Positions 1-11,357 of a DNA stretch of 64,000 nt are shown here, in pieces. The notes beneath the pieces are model-generated. The model saw only the letters and a program-made list of their open reading frames with translations. It was not told the origin of the DNA and searched no databases. Where the stretch lies: assembly GCA_964007475.1 (NCBI GenBank), contig OZ023273.1:38875525-38939524 (forward strand), in the 5' to 3' direction. A program made the translations under genes and the position numbers. The stretch's first letter is position 1. Every line of letters starts with the position of its first letter. Source of the DNA: Hybos culiciformis. Its lineage: Eukaryota; Arthropoda; Insecta; Diptera; Hybotidae.

Positions 1-33
1 ATTTTTTTCATTTATTAAAAATAACTTTTGGTA

Positions 34-216
34 GAGTACGATTCAAATCACTTGACCAATCCGTTATGCAAAGCTTTCCCTTTCCATTACAAAATTCCAT
101 ACAAAATTTGCATGAACTTTTTTCTTAAATAACTTCCCATAAATTTTGTATGTAATTTTGTAATGGAAAGGGAAAGCTTTGCATAACGGATTGGTCAAGT
201 GATTTGAATCGTACTC
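34..216. repeat. Foldback MITE with almost perfect 80-base arms
   Basis: The element reads GAGTACGATTCAAATC at the left and its exact complement at the right. The two arms pair over roughly 80 bases with only a couple of mismatches, leaving a loop of about 25 bases. A TA dinucleotide flanks both ends, which fits the target duplication of Tc1/mariner-type elements. Near-identity of the arms suggests a young or recently corrected copy. Confidence 0.85.
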
Positions 217-1080
217 TATGTTTTATAGCGCGCAATTTTCAAAAACCGCCCAGGACGCAAAGTTATGTAAGTAGCTAAGAAGTTTCAGTCCCATTTATCT
301 CCTTGGACGTATGTATATACATAGCTTAATAGAACTTTTTTTTTTGTTTCTGCTTTTTACATTGATTTTAATTTCGAAATAAGAAAGTTGAATTACCTAG
401 CTAATTATTTTTTTGTTATAATTTATTAGGTAAGAACTTGAAATTCTCAAAAGATAATTTCAGATAATCGAATACCTAAAAAACCATAAAAACTTTCGAG
501 TATCGAGTACTCATATTGAACTCTCTAGAAATAAATAATTTTTTGTTACAATTCCTGAAGAAGATTCAGAGGTTAAAGTAAAATGTATTGTATAGATATA
601 ATATAATTAAATAAGTACCTATCTATCTAAATTTAACAAAAAAAAAATGGTTCGTTTTAATCAGTTTTATTCTTTCATTTATCCTTATATTTCTTGATTT
701 AACAAGGTAAGTATATCCTGACTTTAATATTATAAGTAAGTAGGTACTTAGTTCTACAAAGCCTTCAAAAATTTTACAGTTGAAAAATTAAATTATTACA
801 TTTAGTTACTTATGTTATTCAAATTTTCACTACATCGATAATATTTGATATTTAAAATATCTTGACCGATGGTTAAAATTTAATTCTATTAAAGCTTAGT
901 ATTCTGTGAAAAAAAAGGTTGCAAAAAAAATATTGAAAAATATCTGAAAAATGTTTGATAAATTTTAACAACTATTTGATTTGACACAAGCATCTGATTA
1001 TTACAAATAAAAATTAATTTATTTTTATTAATTTTTTATTATTCTAACCCAATAATAAACAAATCAAACAAACTTTTTTT

Positions 1081-2308
1081 GAAGTGAAACTTCTTCAGAG
1101 GCATTGTGATTGAGAGTGAAAAAAATGTAAGTGTCAAAAATGTAACGCCGGGTGTCAAAAATGTAACGCCGAATGTAAAAAAAAAAGGCAAAAAAAAAGA
1201 AAAAAGAAAAAATTTATGTGTCAGCTGATGATAAAACCGACAGCCGCTAGCAACTTAATGAAGCTTATCAGCGCAATAACCTACTCTATATTGGCTCAGA
1301 ATTAAAGTCGAAAATACTATTTTGTTTTTCAATTGAAAGGAAAATAAAATTTATTTTAAATTATTGAATAACAAATATTTCATTTATTAATTATTAGTGC
1401 TAATTTTCAAAAAGTTTTTGGAATACAAATATGTATTCTGAATAAAAATGTTCCAATGCACCTATTTTGTAGATAATTTATTTTTGATATTAATTTTTCT
1501 TAATGTAATTTTTTTAGTTTGTTAGTGTAATTTATTTTTGACATTAAATTACACTAATATAAAATGCAGGAGGAACATGTTTATTACAATTACTTTTCGG
1601 AAGAAATACTAATGTCAAATTTTGCCGGCATATTTGAAAATGCTCTTTTAACTAAAACGGATTTTTTTTTTGAAGTAATTTGTAATTGAGTTGTTAGTAT
1701 AAATTATTTTTGCCATTAAATTCCATTATTGCAATGCATGTAGAATATTTTTATTCTAATTCCTTTTCAGAAGAAGTACTAATAAACATGAAATTTTTCA
1801 GGCATATTTGAAAAAGTTATTTTAGGTTAAACTATTAAACTATTCGGGCAACAAAAAGAAAACATGATTTAAGCCACGCTGCTGTTTTTTCATACATTAT
1901 TGTCGCTAATAATGTAGTTGTAACCGGAATTTTGTTTACGGCTTAAAATATAGTGAAATCATCTGGCAACCAGTGTTGACATGCAGCCATAATTCTAGCC
2001 ATTTTGAAATAATTTAAAAGCCATTATGCCACTAAACTTTTTGAGCTTAAAAAGTATTTTAGAATTTTTAAATGTTTTTATATCTAAGTAGTCTCTGGTT
2101 TTTATTTTTTTTTGTTTAATTTTTTCTAAGCCGCCGAATTCCCCCAAAATAAGTTATTTTAAGTCGACTGGCCGCAGCAGTCGAAGGACAAAAATCAACT
2201 AGTCGCCGTCGAAAAAACCGATTGGCGTCATGTCTTATATGCACTTTGCCATTTTAAATATTTATTTAGCCGCTCCAGAAAATACTACTTGCCATGAAGT
2301 TTCACTTC
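1081..2308. repeat. Possible degenerate element with 13-base inverted ends
   Basis: GAAGTGAAACTTC at 1081-1093 is matched by its complement at 2296-2308. Inside, a block around 1500-1630 recurs in diverged form around 1685-1810 (shared words such as GGCATATTTGAAAA and GAAGAA-TACTAAT). No coding capacity was seen. The short ends make this a weak call. Confidence 0.3.
1131..1171 (+). repeat. Two-copy direct tandem repeat
   Basis: GTGTCAAAAATGTAACGCCG occurs at 1131-1150 and again at 1152-1171, with a partial, decayed third unit after it. It lies in otherwise very AT-rich DNA. Confidence 0.8.
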
Positions 2309-2755
2309 TTCCGTGTGTCCCGAGACTCACATATTTTTTTTTGTAATGTCGGAGTTTTTGCAATCATTTATCTACCTGGGTAGAAAAATATTTGAGAAAA
2401 AAAAAAGCAACTGCAAAATAGATTTTTTGTCACCCAGTAAACAATTTTTTTTTTATCAGCGTACTACAAAGCAAAAACCAAAAAAAAAATTTCAACAGCA
2501 AAAATGTATATGAAAAAACTCAATTTTTTTCACAGCGTACTACTTTTTTTGTATCAGCACACCAAGCTTAAACCAAAAAAAATGTTGAAAGTGAGCTTCG
2601 GCTGGAGAACTAAGAAAAAAAAAACGCATCGCTGTGGTCATGTTTGACCTCTAAAGATGCTACAGATTTAATGTTATTCAAATCGATTCAGTTTTTTTTC
2701 GGAGGAGATACCATGAGCATTTCAATACATACAGTTATATTTTACTAAAGAGTAT

Positions 2756-2990
2756 TTATATCAGAAAGGCTTCAGTCCAACACAAAAAATACAAATTAAA
2801 AAAATTGAAGAAAAAATCTTAATCACAACCCATCCCATGAACTTATATTTATTTTTTTTGAGAATTTCGGTCTCACAAAAGCTTTTAGACTTATATCTTT
2901 AATTCTTTAAAGTTTTAAAAGTTTTCATGAGAGCGAAATAATCAAAAAAAATAAAAATATAAGCTCATAGAGGTGCGATTTAAGCTTTTT
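2756..2990. repeat. Dispersed hairpin repeat, family with 6033 and 61385
   Basis: The stretch contains a long imperfect hairpin: words around 2838-2890 (AACTTATATTTATTTTTTTTGAGA) pair with their complement around 2925-2970. The right half closely resembles 61430-61520 (AAAAG-TTTTC-TGAGAGCGAAAT and ATATAAG), and the left half carries a CAGTCC word shared with the element at 6033. I read it as one family of non-autonomous elements. Confidence 0.5.
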
Positions 2991-3011
2991 TTTTTGAAAC
3001 TGATATACAAA

Positions 3012-4560
3012 GAGTGCGTTCCATAAGTATTTTCGTCTTGTACGTAGAATCTCCCTTTTCTGCAAGCCAAAAAATTCGTGTCCTAGAAAAAAAAAACCGA
3101 TTTGACATTTAATTTGGTTAAATCTGCTAAGATCGTATACTTCATTAATTTTATAAGGTCATATCTTTTAATGCGTCATATTTCATTTTTTATATTTTTA
3201 ACAAAGTTCCAGAAATAAATATTATTTCAAAATGAAAATGAAAAAGAAATGTTTGAAAATACTTAATGAAATAAATATAATAAATACAAAAATCAAGTTA
3301 ATTTTTTAAGCCGACTGTTAATATAAAAAAAACCTACATAAAATTATAAAGTATAATATGGTTAGAAATAAATAAATTAAACTTTCTTGTAAAATAATTG
3401 TATTTTAAACAAATTTAAGAATTCTAATTACTATAAAAGTTAATTTCAAATAATATTAACAATAATGAATTCGGAAAAAAGAAACATAATTGCTAATAAT
3501 TAGTAGATATGTGATAGATTCTGAGTTTAAGAGCCCGTTCCCAAACTGAGGCTATTTTAGAAACTGAAAAATTATTTTAATTTCTAGAATTTCTAGTTTT
3601 GGAACGACACGATTTTACAGCTGTTATTTTACAAATCAAGATTTTTTGACGTAAAAATCATTCCGAAATGATATTTTATATTTTAAAAATCTGCAAAGGG
3701 AAATTTTAAAATTCCCATAACAAACTCAGTTTACAGGTGTACTTTTTAGTGCACCTCATTTTTAAAAAAAAACAAAAAATTTAAAATTTAAGCAGACGTT
3801 GCAGATGATACAGATTAAATGTCAAGCCTATTTCAATTTCTGAAAAAACGAATTTTCTTTAGCAGAAAAGGTATATTTTACGATTTAAAATAGTCTCAGT
3901 TTGGGAACGGGCTCTAAGACCACTTAAAAGTTGTCATAGAAAACGATTTGTTATGGGAAATTTTAAATTTCCCTTTACAGATTTATTAAAAATAAAATAG
4001 AGTTTCGGAACGATTTTTTGCAGAAATTATTGTAGATATAGAAATTTAGCTGTCAAATCGCATCGTTCCATAATTCAAAAGTCTCAAAAAAAGAATACCG
4101 ATGCTAATTTTATATGGTGTTCGCATTAGGAGAATATTAGTGGAATATGCTGTTATCCGGAATATTTCAGGAATATGAACTGGATTTTTCATATAAAAAA
4201 ATATTCCGGAATATGTATATTCCACTTTCATATTCTAGTTTGTCAGGGTTAGAATTCTACATTTCTAGTTATTTTCACTCATTTTTTGAAATTTTGTTAT
4301 AGTTGGCAACAGTTTTCTTGTCAAATTTGAGTCAAAATGAAAAAAAAAACAAAAAAAATTGATAAAAAGCGAGATAAAAAGTCAAGATTTTCAACAACAA
4401 AAACTTTTTCTCTTTCTCAATTTTTTTTTTACATCATCAAATTCCAGTTCACATCAAATTTTGTAATGCGAACGGCAATTTGTTTTCCAGAATACAAAGG
4501 GAATTTAAATTATAATGCGAACAAGGTATTAGGTAAAATCGTGACTTATGGAACGCACTC
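3012..4560. mobile_element. Inverted-repeat element with a second element nested inside
   Basis: Terminal inverted repeats GAGTGCGTTCCATAAGT lie at 3012-3028 and, inverted, at 4544-4560. AAA flanks both sides. The interior has no transposase-like frame. A separate 384-base element (3531-3914) sits inside it; its ends follow the same GAG--CGTTCC pattern, so the two may be related families. Confidence 0.6.
3531..3914. mobile_element. PIF/Harbinger-like MITE, TAA target duplication
   Basis: The ends are GAGCCCGTTCCCAAACTGAG and its near-perfect complement, about 29 bases long with one mismatch. The element is flanked on both sides by TAA (3528-3530 and 3915-3917). A three-base TWA duplication is the known signature of PIF/Harbinger transposition, and the length and lack of coding sequence fit a MITE. 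Confidence 0.75.
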
Positions 4561-5714
4561 AAACTCTGACTTTACCCAATACAATTTTTAGTCACGATCA
4601 GATGTAATGTTTTGTGTGCCTGTGTACAGATTCTTCGCTGAAAATGCAAACATTAAAATCAATACATTTATATTATTGTTTATCGAAATATTGTTTTATT
4701 TATTATTCTTTCGCGCTTCGCAAATCTGAAAAAATGGATTTGGCGTAATTAGGTATACTGTAGATACCTAATGTGCAAATTTTGGAGGGTCACATCTCTA
4801 AAATGGGAGTCTTGGATTTAAATCTGAAGAACTGACTTTCTTCTCACTACAAAAATAGAGCAAATCAGAGTAAAAAAATGCATAATATACCTAACATATG
4901 AAATTTTGGAGGTTATATCTCTGGAAAGGGGCTTTTTGGAAAACCCGTTTTGGATTTGGATGTTTCGGGTCTATTCCTCTATTCCCTCACCAAGTCTTAA
5001 CTATGTATACTGCATGTATACTGCATTTAAGCCGAATTATTTTAAAATAAAATTATATTCTTGATTAATTTTAATTGAAATATTAAAAAAAAAAAAATAT
5101 TTCTTGAACAATTTTTGTCAAATTAAAAAAAAAAAATTTTAATTTATTTACCAAGATTTTTTTTTTACTGTAGGTGTATGGGTAAAAAATATCACAGGAA
5201 ATGATGATAAAAAAGAAAAATTTGTGATTTGTCAAAATATAAAGTAAACAACATAAAATAGAAGGTGAAAAGGCGAGATTAGAACTAACCTTTAAATTTA
5301 AGATACCCTATTAAGAACATCAAAGTCTTAGAACTTAGAAGATACTTGCAAGACTTAAAGCACGAGAAATAGATGCCTTTCGTTTTTTTTTTAAGTAAAA
5401 TATATATTTTTATTTTGAAAATTTCTTTATGAAAAACAACAATTATGAATTAATTTTTTTTTTATTTAAATTTTCGCAATTTTCCATGTTTACTAAGCAT
5501 GTGCATGATACTGTCTAGCTGAATGCTTATTCAACTTAGTTTATCACAGAAGCTTCAAATGGTCGAGGATCACTTGAATAAATATTCAACTGAACTATTT
5601 ATTTATATCATGCTATATTTATATAAAAAAAAAACAAAAATAAATTCGTTTTTGTGTTTAAAGAAAAAAAATTTTTATTCCATTCCAAATTTTTTTTATT
5701 TTAATTTTGGTTAT

Positions 5715-5977
5715 ACGAGATCTGCACTTGAATCTTAAAACTAAACTTTGCTTACAACTGATCTAAGAACTAACCTGGAAACTGTCTTTTTTCATACAAA
5801 AAAAAACTAATCTTAGTGTTAAATTAAAGGCTAATTTGCAGACAAAAAAAGCTACAAACTTTTTTTGTGCAATTTTCTACTTTTTTTTTGTATTTTCAGG
5901 AACTATTTTTGGAAAAAAACAAAAAAATTTATCAAAGTTAAAAAGTAAACAACAAAAAATTCAAGTGCAGATTTCGA
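5715..5977. repeat. Foldback element, about 260 bases
   Basis: CGAGATCTGCACTTGAAT at 5716-5733 is matched in inverted orientation by ATTCAAGTGCAGATTTCG ending at 5976, one mismatch. The interior is AT-rich with no coding frame. Confidence 0.6.
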
Positions 5978-6032
5978 AAAGATGGCCTTAGAATTAGAAC
6001 TACACTTGAGCAGTAGTGAAGAAAGCCTTAAG

Positions 6033-6216
6033 CATAAAGTAACTATAAATAAGAGAAATTCAGTCCATTCAAAAAATTCAAATTAAAAAAATTAAACAAA
6101 TATTGATTAAGTAGGTAGAATGGAATACTGATTTCACATGTTGTGAATATTTTTTGTTTCATTTTTTCAATTTGTATTTTTTGAACGAAATGAATTTCTC
6201 TTATTTATACTTTATG
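6033..6216. repeat. Palindromic MITE, 184 bases
   Basis: The left arm (CATAAAGTA...ATAAATAAGAGAAATTCA, then CAAATT-AAAAAATTAAAC) pairs with the right arm over about 75 bases with scattered mismatches. It shares the AAATTCAGTCC/AAAAATACAAATT words with 2756-2830 and 61540-61570, so it belongs to the same dispersed family. Confidence 0.65.
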
Positions 6217-8025
6217 GTATTACCTACATTAACTGAAAAAAAAAATAATTTCTTTTTTTTTAGGTACAACATAATGAAACTACCAAAGGTATCCACAATC
6301 CCCCAAAAATAAAATTGATCTTTTTTGAAGTTTTTTAAAGAAAAATTTAAAATTTTTCTATTCCGCTTCTACTTTACAAATTCCCTAAATATTAAAAGCC
6401 CTGCCACGAAAAAATTGTTTTAGTTTTGGATTGGCTGTAGAGCTATTATTACAATCTCGACTCAAGTGATTTTTTGATTTGTTTGAAAATGAAGACCTGG
6501 ATCTAGGTTAAGTAAGTCAGGATTTTTGAAATTGGCCTTTTAAAAATTTGTTAATATTTATTGAAATAGTAGTTTCCCCTTAAGTCTTACCCTCTTTTGA
6601 TTTTTCGTTCATTTGATTTACCAGAGATTGATATTGTGTAAAAAAAATAAGGAAATCGAATCTGATGAAGATGACAATGATAGTAAAATAGATGGCAATT
6701 GAGGTGATAACAATTTAAATTAAACTGGAGTGATTATCATATTAATTATGATGGAAAAATATAATAATAATGAAAATATTTATTGTTAGTTTTAATAAAT
6801 AACTATTGACTATATTATTCTAATTATTAATTAGAAATTAATGTTTAAAGCAATTTTTTTCGGAATGTGAACACTAAATCTAACAGTGTGTTATGATCAA
6901 TATTGGAATAAGTTTTAATAAACATAATTAATATTTGTTATTAATTTTTAAAATAAAAATAATTGTTATGAGATAAATTTTAATTTTATAACTCATTTTT
7001 TAGTAATTTCAGGTGGATCACTTAACAAATTTTCATTAAATAAATGTTATATATATTTATATAAAATAATAAAATGGTTATTTATAATTATAACAAAGAC
7101 TTTGGAAGCCGAAAAAAATCAATGTTCTTTCATAAAAGTATTTTTTGGAAGATCAATGAGATGTGCCTACATCTACTTATTATTCATATTTAACTACTTA
7201 GAGGTGTATTATTAAATACAATTTGATATGAAAACTATTTTCTGAAAACTTTCACTCCACCACTCGTATACGTTTTCACTCGTCGGAATAATAAAAAACT
7301 GGCTAATCACTCAACTACATCTTTAATCCTATATATGTAATTATTATCAATAAATGATTTTAGATAAATAAATACCGATTACCGAAGTAGATAAATTTTT
7401 TTTTTACAAAATAAATCAAAAATTTTTTATTGTTGAGAAACAATATCTTCTTATTTTTCAAAAATATTAATCTTTATTTTATTTTCAACATTTTTTAATT
7501 TTTTTTAACAAAGAAAGAAATTACATAAATTTTCTTGTTTTTTTCTTATTTTGAGAGAGTTTGTATTTGATCTAAAAATAAGTTTTTTTAAGGACTTAAA
7601 CCGTGATAGAGATTTTTTTTTCGATCGGAATTTTCTTTCGTTTCAGTTAAGTATCACATTGTATTTCATAACAGGATTCTTAATCAGAATTATTGTTTTA
7701 TATTTCAAATAAAAAATTAAGAGAAGGTATCTTAAAAAGTCCAAGAAATATTCCAAACGTAAATTTTTGAATTGTATAAAGAAAAAGGGAAATTTTCATA
7801 CTTCTATTGATAAAAAATATTTCTTTTCACAGTTCTTAATTTACGAGATTGTGGAATTAAAAACCTAATGACCTGGAAGTGAAATTAATTTTTATTTGTG
7901 TGAAAAAGTTTAATTTTGAATTTACTGAAAATTTGTGTATAATTTGCAAACATGTATATTATTAACATAAGTCAACAAATATTCATTCATTTATTAAAAA
8001 ATCTACTTTAATTTATTGTTTATAG

Positions 8026-8321
8026 GTTATGAGATACAAATCATGGATCCGAATTTTGATGACAAAGATATAATAATTTATGAATCTGACAAAAAAAGAA
8101 TGTATTCGTTTGTGAAAAGTCAACGTGGTAAACCTATATTGTGTAGACTTGGATATCGATATCGATGTGAGAGAAAATACGGAAAGCAAGAATACTGGCG
8201 TTGTTTACAGCAAAAATGTTATGGTCGTATAATAATGGTAGACGGCAAAATAATTAAAAATCGAAGCCATAATCATTTAGGAAAAGTCGAGCCACAGTTC
8301 GAAGATATCTGTGTAGCATAA
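8026..8321 (+). CDS. mod(mdg4): FLYWCH terminal exon, unit 1
   Basis: This exon encodes 97 residues and would give one Mod(mdg4) isoform its own C-terminus. It opens after the acceptor at 8024-8025 in a T-rich tract; the first two bases finish a codon started in a shared upstream exon, so it has no start of its own. The FLYWCH core has G-K-P-I at the front, G-Y-R-Y, then Y-W-R-C, a second Cys in Q-K-C-Y-G-R and a final S-H-N-H. Known family role: FLYWCH fingers in Mod(mdg4) isoforms mediate DNA or partner-protein recognition at insulators and specific chromosome sites. The next unit starts only 172 bases after the stop. Locus assignment rests on array architecture, because the BTB exons are outside the window. 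Confidence 0.82.
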
Positions 8322-8493
8322 AATTATAGACTTTATTTTGTTATTTTTTTTTTCTTAACTGTAAGATTATAACAAAATGTATTACATTCTTGTAGTATCA
8401 AAATAATTTTTTATATTTAGAAATGTAAGTTTAAAGTTTAATATTCATAAAACTTTTCTATTAAGTTATCGAAAGTTTTCTTTTTCGTCCTAG

Positions 8494-8747
8494 GATTAGA
8501 AATCATAACCAGCCAACGGGGTCATCCATTAATTGTTTATAACAATTATTTATATCGAAAAAATCGATGTAATTATTGGCGTTGCATTCGCTGTAGCAAA
8601 TTTAAATGCACATCACGTATTATTTTAAAACCTAAAGAGCCTTTAATATGTATCGGACAACATACTCACGGACCTGAAGTTGAGAAAATCAATTTAGGAA
8701 GAAAATTATGTATTAATAAATCATTTAAGAAAAATATACAAAAATAA
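8494..8747 (+). CDS. mod(mdg4): FLYWCH terminal exon, unit 2
   Basis: An 83-residue exon after the acceptor at 8492-8493, entered with two bases of a split codon. The finger reads T-S-Q-R-G-H-P with Y-N-N-Y-L-Y, then N-Y-W-R-C, an extra C-x-x-C spacing (I-R-C-S-K-F-K-C), and the ligand pair H-T-H instead of the usual H-N-H. A basic tail of about 25 residues with K-S-F-K-K follows and ends at a TAA overlapping AATAAA. The 545 bases to the next candidate exon hold nothing I recognise. Confidence 0.82.
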
Positions 8748-9292
8748 AAATGAATCGGAACGTTTTTTCATTTTAATTTTTGTCGTGGTTGACTTCATTT
8801 AACCCTAAAAGTCATGATAGAGTCCAGAATTTTTTTTTCTCTAGTTAGTTTATTATTTGAAAAACTTCTCTTTAAATGAGCCTTTTATTTCATGGTTAAA
8901 AAAAGGTACACATAAATAGCGAGATAATTTTTTGATTTTGAATTTTATGTTCTTCCTTATATAATATTGAGGTATGTTAGGAGGAGAGATTGAATTTTTT
9001 TTTAGATATCTACATACCTACCTACTTATGTACTTTCTTTATTGAATTGCCAAAAGATTTTCTTAATTTTTTTTCAATATTTATAATCGAAGCAAGGGTA
9101 GGAATTATTGATAAAAATTCAATTTATGAACAACTAGAGAATTGAACTAATATTCAATCAAACCTTGCTCTTTTATTATTTTTGGTTAAGCATCTTGGTT
9201 ACGAGAGATAATCTTTAGGGTTGCAATAAATGAAATAAAATGGAAATGAGGAATTTATAAAGTTTGATAAATTAAAAAATATTCTTTTACAG

Positions 9293-9343
9293 GCATTGAC
9301 CAAAATATAAAATGCGACAATTTAAAATCAAAAGACAATTTAG
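9293..9343 (+). CDS. mod(mdg4): Possible optional pre-exon of FLYWCH unit 3
   Basis: A 51-base open segment follows the acceptor TTCTTTTACAG (9291-9292) and ends at a GGTGAT donor. It is entered with two bases of a codon and leaves with one, so it could be included before the exon at 9666 or skipped without changing frame. It encodes about 17 polar residues (for example N-L-K-S-K-D-N-L). No domain is visible and the donor is only moderate, so it may be chance. Confidence 0.35.
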
Positions 9344-9665
9344 GTGATTTGATCCTACAGATTATATTCATGTAGATTTGTATTTAATTTCAAAAATAGA
9401 TATTGATTTTAAATCTAGTTCTTAAACTAATTAATATATATGTAATTGATTTTATTATTTAATCTCAAAATATTGAATTAACACATAATGCGTTTCTACA
9501 TTAAAATTAATTCGACAATTAGGTATTATTGAAGTAAATAATACTCTTATTTATGACCGTAAATAATAAAATAACAATTATTATGTATTAAAGCTTTTTT
9601 TATATTGAAAAATTGTTCGTTTTCGATTCCAAAATTTTATTAATTTATTATAACTTTTATTGCAG

Positions 9666-9949
9666 ATATCGAATATTTTCTAGATGATATTGAAATAAAT
9701 AAGTTACAAAAATCTCAATGGATAACGGATGCCCGTTTATCATACATTGTTAATCAAAAAAAAGGTTTAAACCTTATTTATGAAAATTATGTGTACGTGA
9801 AAGAAGCAGCATTTTCATCTACAATTAATTGGATTTGCTGCAAAGGAAACGGCAAATCAAGACATCATGAAAAATGTAAAGCACGATGTACTACTAATAA
9901 TAATGGAAGTATAAGACTTGGAAAACATCCACATAATCATGTTCCTTAG
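9666..9949 (+). CDS. mod(mdg4): FLYWCH terminal exon, unit 3
   Basis: A 93-residue exon after ATTGCAG. An acidic lead (E-Y-F-L-D-D-I-E) precedes the finger, which shows N-Q-K-K-G, Y-E-N-Y-V-Y, then N-W-I-C-C with a doubled Cys, a longer-than-usual loop (about 12 residues) to E-K-C-K-A-R, and H-P-H-N-H near the C-terminus. The stop follows four residues after the last His. AATAAA lies about 55 bases downstream. The 419 bases to unit 4 hold no other signal. Confidence 0.82.
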
Positions 9950-10368
9950 ACAAAAAATCAATTGGTTTCAATACATTTAAAAAAATATGTATATTATGTA
10001 AAAATAAATTTAAAATTAAACAATTTTTTTGATTAAAATCCAAATATTGTTATTAAATCGATTGTTAGTTGAATGATAGCTTCTACAATTTTGCAATGGA
10101 ATTGAGATTAAAAAGGAAAAAAATTTAAATAACAAAATAAAAAAATAATTTCGTTTTCGAAACAGCCTTTCTATTTTTATACAGAATCAACATTAAATAT
10201 AAATGTATTCTAAATTTTACGGATCATTAATCACCGTCAGATACAGGAAAATTCAAAAGCACGCTATATATTATGTACCTGTATTTGGTTTAGTATTCTC
10301 ACATAACTAATGATGTAGGAAACAATGTCTAAATACTTACGGTTTAATATAATTTCTTTCAATTTTAG

Positions 10369-10571
10369 TTGAGGTGATCAAATATCTATCAGCAAATAAA
10401 ATGCCACAAATGAAATATTTTGGAAAGATTTTCAGAAAATACAAAGGAACATCATATCGTAGTTATTGGTTGTGCACAACAGAAGGTTGTAATTCGAAAA
10501 TATTAATGAGCGATCTGAAAGGTGGTCATATCACTGTTTTGGAATACCACAACGAAATTTGTTTAAAATAA
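10369..10571 (+). CDS. mod(mdg4): FLYWCH-like terminal exon, unit 4 (last His lost)
   Basis: A short 66-residue exon after TTTCAATTTTAG, same entry phase. It keeps the middle of the finger, S-Y-W-L-C and E-G-C-N-S-K, but the end reads Y-H-N-E-I-C where other units have H-N-H. The second His ligand is therefore missing; the Cys two residues further on could in principle replace it. The G-x-x-x-L lead is also poor. Either this is a divergent C2HC-type finger or a unit beginning to decay; the frame is fully open from splice site to stop. Confidence 0.7.
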
Positions 10572-11055
10572 AAAAGGGTAAATATTTTCGAAACCGTAAA
10601 TCATTTCATTAGAACTAATGAAAGCTAATAAGATTGTATTGACAAATCCCGGAGCACAGAAATAATAATTTAATTTTTTAATATAAATTTTGTCAGTTAC
10701 AAAATAAAAATCATAAGGTAACAAAGTATATCAGTTCAGATATCAAATAACATTAAAAAACAATTTCAGATAATTTTAGTTGAATTTAATAAATGTACAT
10801 TTATAGTTTGTATGATGGGTTTGTTATATTATAGTTGAGAAAAAAAAATTAAATCCAAAGGTGCCTTTTATACATTTATTATTAAAAAATTATCTTGTTA
10901 GTTCTAAGATTAAAAAATTGTAAAATAAAATTAAAAGTTTGAAAAAAAAAAAGTTTTAATCTATTATTTTCGAAGAGTTTTTTTTAATTAATATATGTTT
11001 CATTAATATTATGCTAATCAATTTATTTTATTTTTTATTTATTTCTCGAAACCAG

Positions 11056-11357
11056 AATATCAAGAAGCAAAATTTATAACTAGTAAATATGGAACACGAC
11101 AATTAGTTTATCTTGAGCATACATTTAATCGACATGTTTGTCGTGATAGAATCATTTATTGGCGATGTTGTCAATTTGCAGTTTTAAGATGTCGAGCAAG
11201 GATTAGAACTAAAGATAATATTTTAACTATTTTAAACGGAGAACATAATCATGATGTTATTAATAAGGCTCGAAAATATGGTTCATTAAAGAAATTGATT
11301 GGATTGAAACAACCAAAAATGGAACAAATTGAATATGTAGACGAATTAAATATGTAA
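11056..11357 (+). CDS. mod(mdg4): FLYWCH terminal exon, unit 5
   Basis: A 99-residue exon after CTCGAAACCAG. The finger has S-K-Y-G-T-R-Q-L, a long turn (F-N-R-H-V-C-R-D-R-I), then I-Y-W-R-C-C, L-R-C-R-A-R and E-H-N-H. A 34-residue tail follows, first basic (K-Y-G-S-L-K-K) and then acidic (E-Y-V-D-E-L). The acceptor tract is less T-rich than those of its neighbours. Confidence 0.8.

Larger units (their letters stand above)
1..8025. other. Gene-free, repeat-rich left flank
   Basis: No reading frame here looks coding: the longest ones are poly-lysine or poly-phenylalanine stretches made by A and T runs. What can be seen are several inverted-repeat elements listed separately and very AT-rich spacer. 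If the array to the right is mod(mdg4), this may be part of the long intron between the shared 5' exons and the first alternative exon. I looked for BTB/POZ-type coding sequence and saw none. Confidence 0.6.

Noticed and set aside
2313..2513. Open frame rich in Phe and Lys in the left flank
   Set aside because: Composition follows the A and T runs; no splice site, domain or codon pattern supports it.
4046..4591. Frames on both strands inside the 3012-4560 element
   Set aside because: They arise from simple AT sequence and inverted repeats and do not resemble a transposase.
6266..6280. Strong poly-T acceptor GGTACAACATAA ahead of the array
   Set aside because: In array phase the frame stops after two codons.
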